In this document: piece after piece, positions 1 through 5,780 of the stretch
How the letters are laid out: each line of letters begins with the position of its first letter
How positions within the stretch are numbered: the stretch's first letter is position 1
Source: an uncultured bacterium
GTDB lineage: Bacteria > Patescibacteriota > Saccharimonadia > Saccharimonadales > Saccharimonadaceae
Direction of reading: 5' to 3'
Assembly: GCA_903889015.1 (NCBI GenBank)
Contig: CAISVS010000047.1
Span: 1-7,043 of the forward strand
DNA length: 7,043 nucleotides
Position numbers and translations under genes: made by a program
Notes under the pieces: model-generated
What the model was told of the DNA's origin: nothing
Seen by the model: only the letters and a program-made list of their open reading frames with translations
The model's database searches: none

Positions 1-96
1 TAAATGAATTATTAATTACTAATTATAAAAAACATATTGTATACGTCGACCGCGCACACACTAAAATAATCCGATTTATTAAACAACACTAATACA
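1..96. other. AT-rich flank upstream of the IS, no gene seen
   Basis: This stretch is strongly AT-rich apart from a short GC-richer patch at about 44-57 that contains GTCGAC and GCGC. I see no open frame of useful length, no RNA gene and no convincing promoter. A TAATTA-C-TAATTA repeat lies near positions 14-26. It is the DNA into which, or beside which, the IS30 element inserted; the gene further upstream is outside the window. Confidence 0.5.
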
Positions 97-121
97 AAGT
101 ACGGAATATATTAGGACACTC
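97..121 (+). repeat. Left terminal inverted repeat of the IS30 element
   Basis: The repeat reads AAGTACGG, then seven variable bases, then TAGGACACTC. Compared with the reverse complement of 1143-1167 it matches at 21 of 25 positions: the outer 8 and inner 10 are identical and the differences fall in the middle seven. This is the expected layout for a transposase-bound end. The transposase start codon lies 30 nt further in. Confidence 0.8.
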
Positions 122-151
122 ATTAAAAACTCCATTAGCTAAAATAGAGAC

Positions 152-1153
152 ATGCAACGAATAAAGAAGTATGTTAGTTTGAGCTCCGCGGAGCGGAGTG
201 AAATAGAGATACTAAAAGATAAAGGTTATAGTATTCGAAAGATAGCAGACGTATTAGGACGTAGTCCTAATACCATCAGTCGAGAGATTAAAGTAAACTC
301 TGTTTCTGGTGAATATAATGCCATAAAGGCCAAAGCTAAAAGTAGGCTTAGTCAGCGCAGCCGACGCTACCAATGGCAGAAGATAGAGCGTAATCCTGAG
401 CTTTGGCTGTTTGTATCTGAGCGACTAGCATCGCCATACGACTGGAGCCCACGAGTAATCTCAGGCTACCTAAGAGCCCAACAGACTGAATTGCCATATG
501 TCAGTACTACGCAGATTTATGCTTGGCTATACAGCTCAAGAGGCCAACGATACTGTCAGTATCTTTACTCTGAAAGATACCATCCAAGAAAGCATAACAA
601 AAACAAAACCGAACAAGTCATGATCTCTGGTCGTGTATCTGTTACAGAGCGGCCAGTGGCCGCTCTGGATAGATTGGATATTGGGCATTGGGAGTATGAC
701 AGTATTGTTAGTTCTAAGAGATCTCGTAGTACTGCTGCCTTGGCAGTTCTTCAAGAACGCTCAACTAGGATGCTTAGGGTTATGCAAGTACCAAACCTAA
801 GACCAGAGCCTTATGCCAAGGTTATAGCTCAGCTAGCTCGTGGTTTTATAGCTAAAACCATGACAACCGACAATGGCATCGAAAACAAACAACACAAACT
901 CATCACCGAGAAGACAGGAGCTTTAGTATTCTTTACGGATCCATACTCATCATGGCAAAAAGGTGGTGTTGAAAATGGTAACAAAATGATCCGACGATAC
1001 TTTCCTAAAGGTACTGACTTTAGCTTAGTTTGCCAAGCAGAAGTAGATGAAATTGTTAATCGCATAAATAACAAGCCGAGGCAGTGCCTCGGCTTCAAAA
1101 GTGCGATACAATGTGCTGTAGAGAAAGGGCTATTTTTGGACAGAGTGTCCTAG
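152..1153 (+). CDS. IS30-family DDE transposase
   Basis: This 333-aa protein catalyses cut-and-join transposition of the surrounding element. Residues 10-46 form the N-terminal helix-turn-helix typical of IS30 (LSSAERSEIEILKDKGYSIRK, then IADVLGRSPNTISREI), which binds the inverted repeats. The integrase-like catalytic core follows, with D183 in the GHWEYD motif, D240 in TTDNG and E275 in GGVEN; the C-terminal IRRYFPKGTDFS and NNKPRQCLGF signatures are also family-typical. The usual glycine in GHWEGD is tyrosine here (Y182), but the acidic triad is complete, so the enzyme may be active. Length fits the family. The ATG at 152 has only a weak upstream purine stretch (AGAGA) and no clear promoter. 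The TAG stop lies inside the right inverted repeat. The gene carries three GC-rich palindromes (183-194, 645-667, 1073-1095). Confidence 0.95.
   Translation: MQRIKKYVSLSSAERSEIEILKDKGYSIRKIADVLGRSPNTISREIKVNSVSGEYNAIKAKAKSRLSQRSRRYQWQKIERNPELWLFVSERLASPYDWSPRVISGYLRAQQTELPYVSTTQIYAWLYSSRGQRYCQYLYSERYHPRKHNKNKTEQVMISGRVSVTERPVAALDRLDIGHWEYDSIVSSKRSRSTAALAVLQERSTRMLRVMQVPNLRPEPYAKVIAQLARGFIAKTMTTDNGIENKQHKLITEKTGALVFFTDPYSSWQKGGVENGNKMIRRYFPKGTDFSLVCQAEVDEIVNRINNKPRQCLGFKSAIQCAVEKGLFLDRVS
183..194. repeat. 12-nt perfect palindrome near the transposase start
   Basis: GCTCCGCGGAGC is a perfect palindrome about 30 nt inside the transposase gene. A second CGGAG immediately follows, so CTCCG (184-188) can pair with either CGGAG copy (189-193 or 194-198); the latter gives a 5-bp stem with a 5-nt loop. 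It could slow translation initiation, but it may be chance codon use. Confidence 0.5.
645..667. repeat. 23-nt perfect palindrome inside the transposase gene
   Basis: The arms CAGAGCGGCCA (645-655) and TGGCCGCTCTG (657-667) are exact reverse complements around a single central G. As RNA this gives a strong GC-rich stem of about 10 bp with a 3-nt loop. It encodes residues 166-172 of the transposase, just before the first catalytic aspartate. No T-run follows on either strand, so it is not a standard terminator. Confidence 0.75.
1073..1095. repeat. Second 23-nt perfect palindrome, 3' end of the transposase gene
   Basis: The arms AAGCCGAGGCA (1073-1083) and TGCCTCGGCTT (1085-1095) are exact reverse complements around a central G, the same 11-1-11 geometry as the palindrome at 645-667 and with the same central CAGTG. 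It encodes the conserved KPRQCLGF segment. No U-tract follows on the + strand, so it is a stable hairpin rather than a canonical terminator. It might hinder transcripts or ribosomes entering from one side, but that is inference. Confidence 0.75.
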
Positions 1154-1167
1154 TAGAGGCCGTACTT
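1143..1167 (-). repeat. Right terminal inverted repeat of the IS30 element
   Basis: GAGTGTCCTA, seven variable bases, then CCGTACTT is the inverted counterpart of the left end at 97-121. The last codon and stop of the transposase overlap it, so the element has almost no non-coding DNA on this side. Confidence 0.8.
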
Positions 1168-1184
1168 AAGCCTGTTATGCTTAA
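1166..1184. other. Small hairpin across the IS right border
   Basis: TTAAGC (1166-1171) and GCTTAA (1179-1184) are perfect 6-bp arms around a 7-nt loop. The first two bases belong to the IS repeat and the rest lies outside it, so the structure was probably formed by the insertion or is coincidental. A short T-run (1190-1193) follows after a gap, too far for a good intrinsic terminator. It may weakly limit read-through from the IS into the operon. Confidence 0.3.
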
Positions 1185-1205
1185 ACCTATTTTGCAACAA
1201 AACTG

Positions 1206-1235
1206 TTGACAAGTCAAACTAAGTGGGGTTACAAT
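1206..1235 (+). promoter_or_regulatory. Sigma-70-type promoter of the T4SS operon
   Basis: A perfect -35 box TTGACA (1206-1211) is followed after 18 nt by TACAAT (1230-1235), one mismatch from the consensus -10 box. Transcription would start near 1242, leaving a leader of about 40 nt with the pilin ribosome binding site. The -35 box is part of an inverted repeat TTGAC-AA-GTCAA (1206-1217), which could be a repressor site. A second small inverted repeat, CAACA/TGTTG (1195-1208), also touches it. The promoter begins 39 nt beyond the IS end, so it seems to be the operon's own and not one brought by the IS. Confidence 0.7.
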
Positions 1236-1264
1236 GCCATCAGTGCAAAATATATTAGCGTAGC

Positions 1265-1270
1265 AAGGAG
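1265..1270 (+). promoter_or_regulatory. Ribosome binding site that sets the pilin start
   Basis: AAGGAG ends 10 nt before the ATG at 1281. It decides against the in-frame TTG at 1206, which would make the coding region overlap the -35 box. It also decides against the out-of-frame ATG at 1274, only 3 nt away, which would give just an 8-residue peptide. Confidence 0.75.
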
Positions 1271-1280
1271 TTTATGCCCT

Positions 1281-1622
1281 ATGACGAAGCGAAATATTAA
1301 CCTTATTGTTATACTGTTTGTGACAATTCTGTCACCAATAGCCCTGTCCTCTACCGCATTTGCGGCAACCGCGGACGTTACACAAGTTGAGACGTTCATA
1401 CGGAGTATCATTAAAATAATTGCAGGATTAGCCGGTCTCGTAGCGACCGGTTTTTTTGTGGTTGGTGGTTTTAGCTATATTACTAGTTCGGGTAATCCTG
1501 AACATTTAGATCGTGCCAAGAAGACTATTACTTGGGCAGCAATTGGTTTAGTGATTACCATCGCCGCTTTCGTAATTAGCAACATTGTTACCGATTTAGC
1601 GACTAGTGCCTTCGGGAGTTAA
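1281..1622 (+). CDS. VirB2/TrbC-like T4SS pilin with signal peptide
   Basis: This 113-aa protein is probably the major pilus or channel subunit of the secretion system. Residues 1-28 form a signal peptide (basic MTKR start, hydrophobic core, AFA before the likely cleavage site, leaving ATADV). The mature part has two hydrophobic segments (about 43-65 and 82-104) joined by a short polar hairpin with SSGNPEHLDRAK at 69-80, the arrangement of VirB2/TrbC-type pilins in Patescibacteria. The ATG at 1281 is chosen for its ribosome binding site at 1265-1270 and because it starts a clean signal peptide; a longer TTG start at 1206 would overlap the promoter. It is the first gene of the operon, and only 5 nt separate it from the next. 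Its N-terminal membrane segment is encoded by DNA that forms a terminator-like hairpin (1431-1457). It is homologous to the N-terminus of the following protein. Confidence 0.85.
   Translation: MTKRNINLIVILFVTILSPIALSSTAFAATADVTQVETFIRSIIKIIAGLAGLVATGFFVVGGFSYITSSGNPEHLDRAKKTITWAAIGLVITIAAFVISNIVTDLATSAFGS
1431..1457 (+). terminator. Terminator-like hairpin inside the pilin gene
   Basis: CCGGTC (1432-1437) pairs perfectly with GACCGG (1445-1450) around a 7-nt loop, and seven consecutive T follow immediately (1451-1457). By sequence it meets the textbook form of a Rho-independent terminator, yet it lies about 150 nt inside the pilin coding region (codons for AGLVATGFF). Translating ribosomes would normally keep it unfolded, so it could act as a polarity or attenuation point that stops operon transcription when the pilin is poorly translated. 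The Gly-Phe-Phe codons partly explain the T-run, so chance is possible. Confidence 0.45.
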
Positions 1623-1627
1623 ACTCA

Positions 1628-2956
1628 ATGGGTTTTCTTTCGGTCTCGCTGTTGGCGACGGCCGATGTGGCGGCTTCAACCGCCTCTATAGCATCGTTCG
1701 TTAATCCGATGGTGACTACATTAAGTGTGATTGCCTCCCTGATATTTACTGGATTTTTGGTAAACGGCGGCATTCAGATGATGACGAGTTCTGGTAATCC
1801 TGAAAAGTTGGATCACGCCAAAACTGTAATTCGAAATGCACTAATCGGACTAGTCGTGGTTTTAGCGGCAGCAACTTTTACGTCAATTTTAACAAATACC
1901 TACAAAAGTAGCGGTCAAACAACTACAACAATTATGCCCGTGATGGTACAGATTAAACCAGCTGAACCATCTGGCAGTTTAGTAGATGTTTTGATAGATG
2001 CTGTGACTGGACTGTTGAATAATATAATTCAAACAGCAGCTAAGCCATTCATTGATGCCTTGAGTTATTTCACTCACGCTACACCACTGATGGCAACAAA
2101 TTCCAGTGTATTTAATTTGTGGTTAATCATATTAGCCATAGCTGACGGTCTATTTGTATTAGTTGTGATACTGCTAGGCTTTCATGTCATGAGTTTTGCA
2201 ACTTTCGGTATGGAAGAGTTGGACTTTAGGCATCTAATACCACGGATAATTCTGGTGTTTTTGTTGATGAATAGTTCAATATTCATAATCGATGGGATTA
2301 TAGGATTATCAAATGCCATGATAAACGCACTTCAAGCAGGATTTCCAACTGCCAGCGTTTGGGATAGTCTGTCAGTTGTTGCAGCCACTTCAAAGGATTT
2401 GAAGTTGGCAGCTCTATTAGTGTTTATTGTATTTATAGTTTTGACGGTTATCTTGTTAGTCTATTACGTAATGAGACTGGTTACTTTGTTTGTTGGTGCA
2501 GTACTGGCGCCAGTTGTTTTACTACTCTGGTTAATACCGAGTTTCAAAGATTTTGCGACGAATGCTTTCAAAACATACCTTACAGCCATTTTCGTCTTGT
2601 TTGTGCATGTCGTGATAATGGCGATGGCTTCGTCGATATTCCTCGGCATGATAATTGGTAATCCGAATCAAACCCTTGATCCAGTTATGTCGATGGTAGT
2701 TGGCGTAGCTACGATTTTAGCGCTACTTAAAACTCAAGGTATGATTGCGTCATTAATCTTTGCTGGCTCTGGGGCTCGAATGGCACGAAAACTAGGCGGA
2801 CAATTTATGAATGGACTTGGCTATATTGGCGGCAAGATGAAGTCAGGTCAATCTGGTTCGACTGGCGGTCGTAGTTCATCTGGCTCAGTTAATACTGGTT
2901 CGGGTCATTCGGGCTCAAATAAAGGCGTCAAAGTAGAAAGGGTTCCAGCCAAATGA
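1628..2956 (+). CDS. virB6: VirB6/TrbL-like T4SS channel protein with N-terminal pilin-like domain
   Basis: This 442-aa polytopic protein would form the inner-membrane channel of the secretion system. Residues about 26-92 repeat the pilin fold of the preceding gene: two membrane segments (30-50, 68-90) around SSGNPEKLDHAK (54-65), which matches the pilin's SSGNPEHLDRAK at 10 of 12 positions. After a linker (about 93-160) come roughly six hydrophobic segments (162-187, 204-226, 257-281, 285-304, 316-343, 354-379), including the YYVMRLVTLFVGAVLAPVVL core typical of VirB6/TrbL proteins. The tail (about 401-430) is rich in Gly and Ser and is followed by a basic KGVKVERVPAK end, probably cytoplasmic. 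The ATG at 1628 has GGGAG 9 nt upstream. The stop overlaps the next start by 4 nt (ATGA), suggesting translational coupling. The VirB6-family call rests on topology and context more than on residues. Confidence 0.8.
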   Translation: MGFLSVSLLATADVAASTASIASFVNPMVTTLSVIASLIFTGFLVNGGIQMMTSSGNPEKLDHAKTVIRNALIGLVVVLAAATFTSILTNTYKSSGQTTTTIMPVMVQIKPAEPSGSLVDVLIDAVTGLLNNIIQTAAKPFIDALSYFTHATPLMATNSSVFNLWLIILAIADGLFVLVVILLGFHVMSFATFGMEELDFRHLIPRIILVFLLMNSSIFIIDGIIGLSNAMINALQAGFPTASVWDSLSVVAATSKDLKLAALLVFIVFIVLTVILLVYYVMRLVTLFVGAVLAPVVLLLWLIPSFKDFATNAFKTYLTAIFVLFVHVVIMAMASSIFLGMIIGNPNQTLDPVMSMVVGVATILALLKTQGMIASLIFAGSGARMARKLGGQFMNGLGYIGGKMKSGQSGSTGGRSSSGSVNTGSGHSGSNKGVKVERVPAK

Positions 2957-3462
2957 AAATAGCAATTGTACCAGCGCAAATTACTACTGTTGAAGATAAG
3001 GTTGCTGGCAATCTGAGTTTGACGCAACTGATAATATTAGTGCTGCCAGTTTTCGGGTCAGGATTATTCTATGCGGTTGCGCCACCTAGTTTTGGTGTTG
3101 CTATATATAAGTTGGCTATAATATTTTTGCTATTCCTGATGTTTGCTCCACTGGCGATTAAAGTTCGTGGGAATTTGTTAATTATTTGGATGATTATATT
3201 GATTAGATATAATATACGTCCACAATTCCATGTGTTCAATAAAAATAGTAACTATCTAAGAGATATAGATGTAGAGGCAAAATCGAAGACTACTAAAAAA
3301 CCAATCGTCACTGCTAAACAGCCAGTTCGACTGCCAACCGCCGCAATTGATATCTCTGATAAAGCTCGGCTAGAAGCAATGATTGCCAATCCGAATGCCA
3401 AGTTGTCGTTTAAGATTAGTAAAAAAGGAGGTCTGGATGTCTATATTACGGAAGTCGAATAA
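2953..3462 (+). CDS. prgI: PrgI-family (VirB3-like) T4SS membrane protein
   Basis: This is a 169-aa inner-membrane component that in other systems sits beside VirB4 in the place of VirB3. The N-terminal VPAQITTVEDKVAGNLSLTQ is the hallmark of the PrgI family. Membrane segments follow at about 23-43, 49-69 and 74-85, then the RYNIRPQF stretch that is also family-typical. Residues 97-169 are a soluble, Lys-rich extension ending in a predicted beta-like segment (LSFKISKKGGLDVYITEVE). The start overlaps the VirB6 stop as ATGA, and GAAAGGG lies 10 nt upstream within virB6. The 3' end holds the AGGAGG site of the next gene, which it overlaps by 26 nt, so expression of the two is probably coupled. 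Confidence 0.9.
   Translation: MKIAIVPAQITTVEDKVAGNLSLTQLIILVLPVFGSGLFYAVAPPSFGVAIYKLAIIFLLFLMFAPLAIKVRGNLLIIWMIILIRYNIRPQFHVFNKNSNYLRDIDVEAKSKTTKKPIVTAKQPVRLPTAAIDISDKARLEAMIANPNAKLSFKISKKGGLDVYITEVE
3426..3431 (+). promoter_or_regulatory. Ribosome binding site within prgI for the TraC-like gene
   Basis: AGGAGG lies 5 nt before the ATG at 3437, inside the last codons of prgI. It fixes the start of the next gene at 3437; an upstream in-frame ATG at 3383 has no such site and would add an 18-residue, low-quality N-terminus. Confidence 0.8.
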
Positions 3463-4051
3463 CAAAGCATCATCACGCCAGCAGATAGCAATAAAAGGCG
3501 TTCGCGATAGTGTGTTAATCCTGCCGGATAACCATTATCGAATGATTTTACGTATTTCATCTGTTAATTTTGAGCTAAAAAGCGAAGATGAACAGGATGC
3601 GATTATTGAAACCTACCAGAATTTTCTGAATTCGCTCGCCTGTCCGTTGCAGATAATTATTCGTGTTCGCGAGATGAACGTTGATAAATATCTAGAGGAG
3701 ATTACGGGCGGTATTGATGGCGAAAGCCTTGAAGTCTATCGTCAACAAATGAAGTCATATGTTGAATTTGTGCAAAGTCTAATTACGACAAATAAAATTC
3801 TAACCCGACAATTCTATATTGTTGTGCCATATACGGCTCCTGATACTAATAACTTTTCTATCATCAAAGAACAGTTAAATATTAATGCTGATTTGGTAGC
3901 CAAAGGTCTGAGTCGTCTTGGTGTACGGGCTGCAATCTTGACCAGTCTTGAACTACTCGACTTATTCTACACATTCTATAACCCTGATAGCGCACGCAGA
4001 CAACCGATAACCGATCAAACAATTCACCTACTTAAACAATCATTATTATAA
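3437..4051 (+). CDS. TraC-like T4SS domain protein paired with VirB4
   Basis: This 204-aa soluble protein has no membrane segment. Residues about 27-80 (LILPDNHYRMILRISSVNFEL, then KSEDEQDAII, FLNSLACPLQIIIRVREMNVDKYL) resemble the TraC-like N-terminal domain that accompanies VirB4-type ATPases in conjugation systems of Gram-positive bacteria and Patescibacteria. There is no Walker motif, so it is not itself an ATPase. It sits between PrgI and VirB4, overlapping prgI by 26 nt and ending 10 nt before virB4, and it probably docks on the VirB4 motor or links it to the membrane parts. The start at 3437 is set by the AGGAGG site at 3426-3431. Together with the next protein it totals 776 aa, about the length of a full TraC/VirB4. 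The family assignment is from recognised motifs; the docking role is inference. Confidence 0.75.
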   Translation: MSILRKSNNKASSRQQIAIKGVRDSVLILPDNHYRMILRISSVNFELKSEDEQDAIIETYQNFLNSLACPLQIIIRVREMNVDKYLEEITGGIDGESLEVYRQQMKSYVEFVQSLITTNKILTRQFYIVVPYTAPDTNNFSIIKEQLNINADLVAKGLSRLGVRAAILTSLELLDLFYTFYNPDSARRQPITDQTIHLLKQSLL

Positions 4052-4061
4052 GGAGTGAAAC

Positions 4062-5780
4062 ATGGCAATATTTACAAAATCGAAACGCAAGAAAAAATTA
4101 AAAGAACGTACTTTGAATTTTGGTATTCAAGACCCGATGGATATCATTTCGTATGCTGGCATGAAAGAGCAACCAGATTATCTAACAATTGACGAGCAAT
4201 ACTTTCGAACTTTGTTTATTTCGGGCTATCCTTTGACGGCTGCTTCGGGTTGGTTAAATAGTTTGATAAATTTTAGTCATAATGCCGATATTTCATACCA
4301 TTTACATGAAGTAGATGCCCTGCAAGCCCTTCCAAAGCTACGTCGCAAAATAACAGAACTTGAATCAACCAAGAGGGCTATGATTCGTAGCGGTAAAATT
4401 GTTGGTAGTGAAATTACTGATCCGTTAGAATCAGCAACTGACCTGCGCGATAAGATTCAGCGTGGTCAAGAAAAGTTGTTTCAGATGTCGATTTATGTAA
4501 CCCTCAGCGCACCATCCGTCACCGAACTTGATACCATTACAAAATTACTTGAAATGGAGCTTTCGGCCAGATTATTTTATACAAAAGTTGCTCGCTATCA
4601 ACAAATTGAAGCATTGCAATCAGTTTTACCGCGCGGTGAAGATATATTAAATCAAAAAAGGAATCTGGACAGTTCGTCGGCAGCACTTACCTTTCCGTTA
4701 ATGTCATCCGAACTTGTTCAAGAATCAGGCATATTATACGGCATCAATAAATCTAGTAACTCACTAGTGATACTTGATAGGTTTAGTTTAAATAATGCTA
4801 ATAGCATCGTTTTTGCGCAATCAGGAAGCGGTAAAAGCTATGCTACAAAAGTTGAAATACTACGCCATTTGATGCAAGGCACTAAGGTTATTGTGATTGA
4901 TCCTGAACGTGAATATAAACAATTATCCGAATCAGTCAGCGGTACATACATTAAACTCTCGGCTCGTTCACGCCAAAAAATTAATCCTTTTGATTTAGCA
5001 ACTAATTCGTACACAGCTGACAGTTTATCTGAGCACGCCCAAGATTTGACAGAGATAATATCGCTAATGGCCGAAGGACTTGATGCTCGCGAAAAGGCCG
5101 CTGTTGATAAAGCAATTCTTGCAATTTATAACGGCCGATCGGACACACCACCTCTTTTGTCTGATCTTTATGATACCTTAAAGAAATTACGCCAAAAGTC
5201 GCTATGTGAGCGTCTTGAAAAATATATAACAGGGTCGTTAGCCACAGTATTTAACGCTCAAACAAATATCGAGCTTGATAATCGGCTGGTTATATTTGAT
5301 ATTAAAGACTTGCCAGAATCATTGCGTCAGATTATGATGTTGATTATTTCTCACTTTGTTCAAAATCAAGTAAAAGCCTTGCCACAAAAACGGTTATTAA
5401 TTATTGATGAAGGTTGGATGTTGTTGCAGCATGAAGAAAGCGCACGCTTTGTAGCTGGACTTGTACGGCGAGCACGTAAATATTACTTAGGCGTATCGAT
5501 TATATCTCAGCAGGCCAATGACTTTTTGAAAAATGAATATGGTCGAGCCATCGCATCGCAAAGTTCGCTTCGTATTCTAATGCGACAAGACACAACGACT
5601 ATTAAAAATGTTGTATCAGAGTTTAATTTGAGTGAATATGAGCAAAACTTTCTACTAACTTGCGACAAGGGTGATGCAATTATAATTGCAGATCAAAATC
5701 ATGTTGCAGTGAAGGTGGTAGCGTCTGATAAAGAACATCCACTGATAACAACTAACCCAGTTGAGGTTTATCGCCTATGA
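4062..5780 (+). CDS. virB4: VirB4-family T4SS motor ATPase
   Basis: This 572-aa cytoplasmic ATPase would power pilus assembly and substrate transfer. Residues 1-230 are the VirB4/TrbE-type N-terminal domain (YLTIDEQYFRTLFISGYP at about 40-57, with a helical, charged segment near 90-140). The RecA/FtsK-like domain follows, with Walker A AQSGSGKS at 252-259 (K258), the conserved IDPEREYKQL at 279-288, Walker B RLLIIDE at 444-450 (D449, E450), and the RRARKYYLGVSIISQQ stretch at 469-484 that carries the usual arginines and glutamines. All motifs look intact. The ATG at 4062 has AAGGAG 6 nt upstream, overlapping the previous stop. The stop overlaps the M23 peptidase start by 4 nt (ATGA). It is somewhat shorter than a single-chain VirB4, consistent with the separate TraC-like gene just upstream. 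Confidence 0.95.
   Translation: MAIFTKSKRKKKLKERTLNFGIQDPMDIISYAGMKEQPDYLTIDEQYFRTLFISGYPLTAASGWLNSLINFSHNADISYHLHEVDALQALPKLRRKITELESTKRAMIRSGKIVGSEITDPLESATDLRDKIQRGQEKLFQMSIYVTLSAPSVTELDTITKLLEMELSARLFYTKVARYQQIEALQSVLPRGEDILNQKRNLDSSSAALTFPLMSSELVQESGILYGINKSSNSLVILDRFSLNNANSIVFAQSGSGKSYATKVEILRHLMQGTKVIVIDPEREYKQLSESVSGTYIKLSARSRQKINPFDLATNSYTADSLSEHAQDLTEIISLMAEGLDAREKAAVDKAILAIYNGRSDTPPLLSDLYDTLKKLRQKSLCERLEKYITGSLATVFNAQTNIELDNRLVIFDIKDLPESLRQIMMLIISHFVQNQVKALPQKRLLIIDEGWMLLQHEESARFVAGLVRRARKYYLGVSIISQQANDFLKNEYGRAIASQSSLRILMRQDTTTIKNVVSEFNLSEYEQNFLLTCDKGDAIIIADQNHVAVKVVASDKEHPLITTNPVEVYRL

Larger units (their letters stand above)
97..1167 (+). mobile_element. IS30-family insertion sequence, apparently complete
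   Basis: A single transposase gene is bracketed by terminal inverted repeats at 97-121 and 1143-1167, giving an element of 1071 bp, a normal size for a compact IS30-family member. The match between the two ends stops at the outer AAGTACGG, which is why I place the borders there. IS30 elements usually duplicate 2-3 bp of target, but the bases next to the ends (ACA on the left, AAG on the right) do not match, so the duplication is absent or the true ends lie a little further out. A weaker outward similarity (GTC-AC-G followed by AAAATA, near 45-68 and the complement of 1188-1210) is a less likely alternative border. The element lies just upstream of the T4SS promoter, in the same orientation as the operon. 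Confidence 0.8.

Noticed and set aside
140..145. TAAAAT as a -10 box for a leaderless transposase transcript
   Set aside because: No recognisable -35 at the proper distance; in AT-rich DNA the hexamer alone means little.
1234..1263. Possible 9-residue leader peptide (MPSVQNILA) upstream of the pilin
   Set aside because: Its ATG overlaps the -10 box, so a transcript from this promoter would start after it. It could only be read from a transcript begun further upstream.
1206..1280. In-frame TTG start that would extend the pilin by 25 residues
   Set aside because: It coincides with the -35 box, adds a polar stretch before the signal peptide, and ignores the AAGGAG site placed for the ATG at 1281.
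1274..1300. Out-of-frame 8-residue ORF (MPYDEAKY) overlapping the pilin start
   Set aside because: Only 3 nt from the ribosome binding site and very short; most likely chance.
536..1411. Minus-strand open frames opposite the transposase and pilin (for example 536-754, 829-1098, 1229-1411)
   Set aside because: They mirror well-supported + strand genes, have no ribosome sites or recognisable motifs, and are best read as shadows.
2503..2520. Palindrome ACTGGCGCCAGT followed by TGTTTT inside virB6
   Set aside because: With a workable loop only a 4-bp stem remains and the T-tract is broken, so it is too weak to call a terminator.
3092..3122. TATAAT with a TTGGTG upstream inside prgI as an internal promoter
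   Set aside because: Spacing is 19 nt, the -35 is poor, and AT-rich membrane-protein codons easily give TATAAT by chance.
3383..3436. Upstream ATG extending the TraC-like protein by 18 residues
   Set aside because: No ribosome site there, whereas an ideal AGGAGG precedes the ATG at 3437; the extension is just prgI read in another frame.
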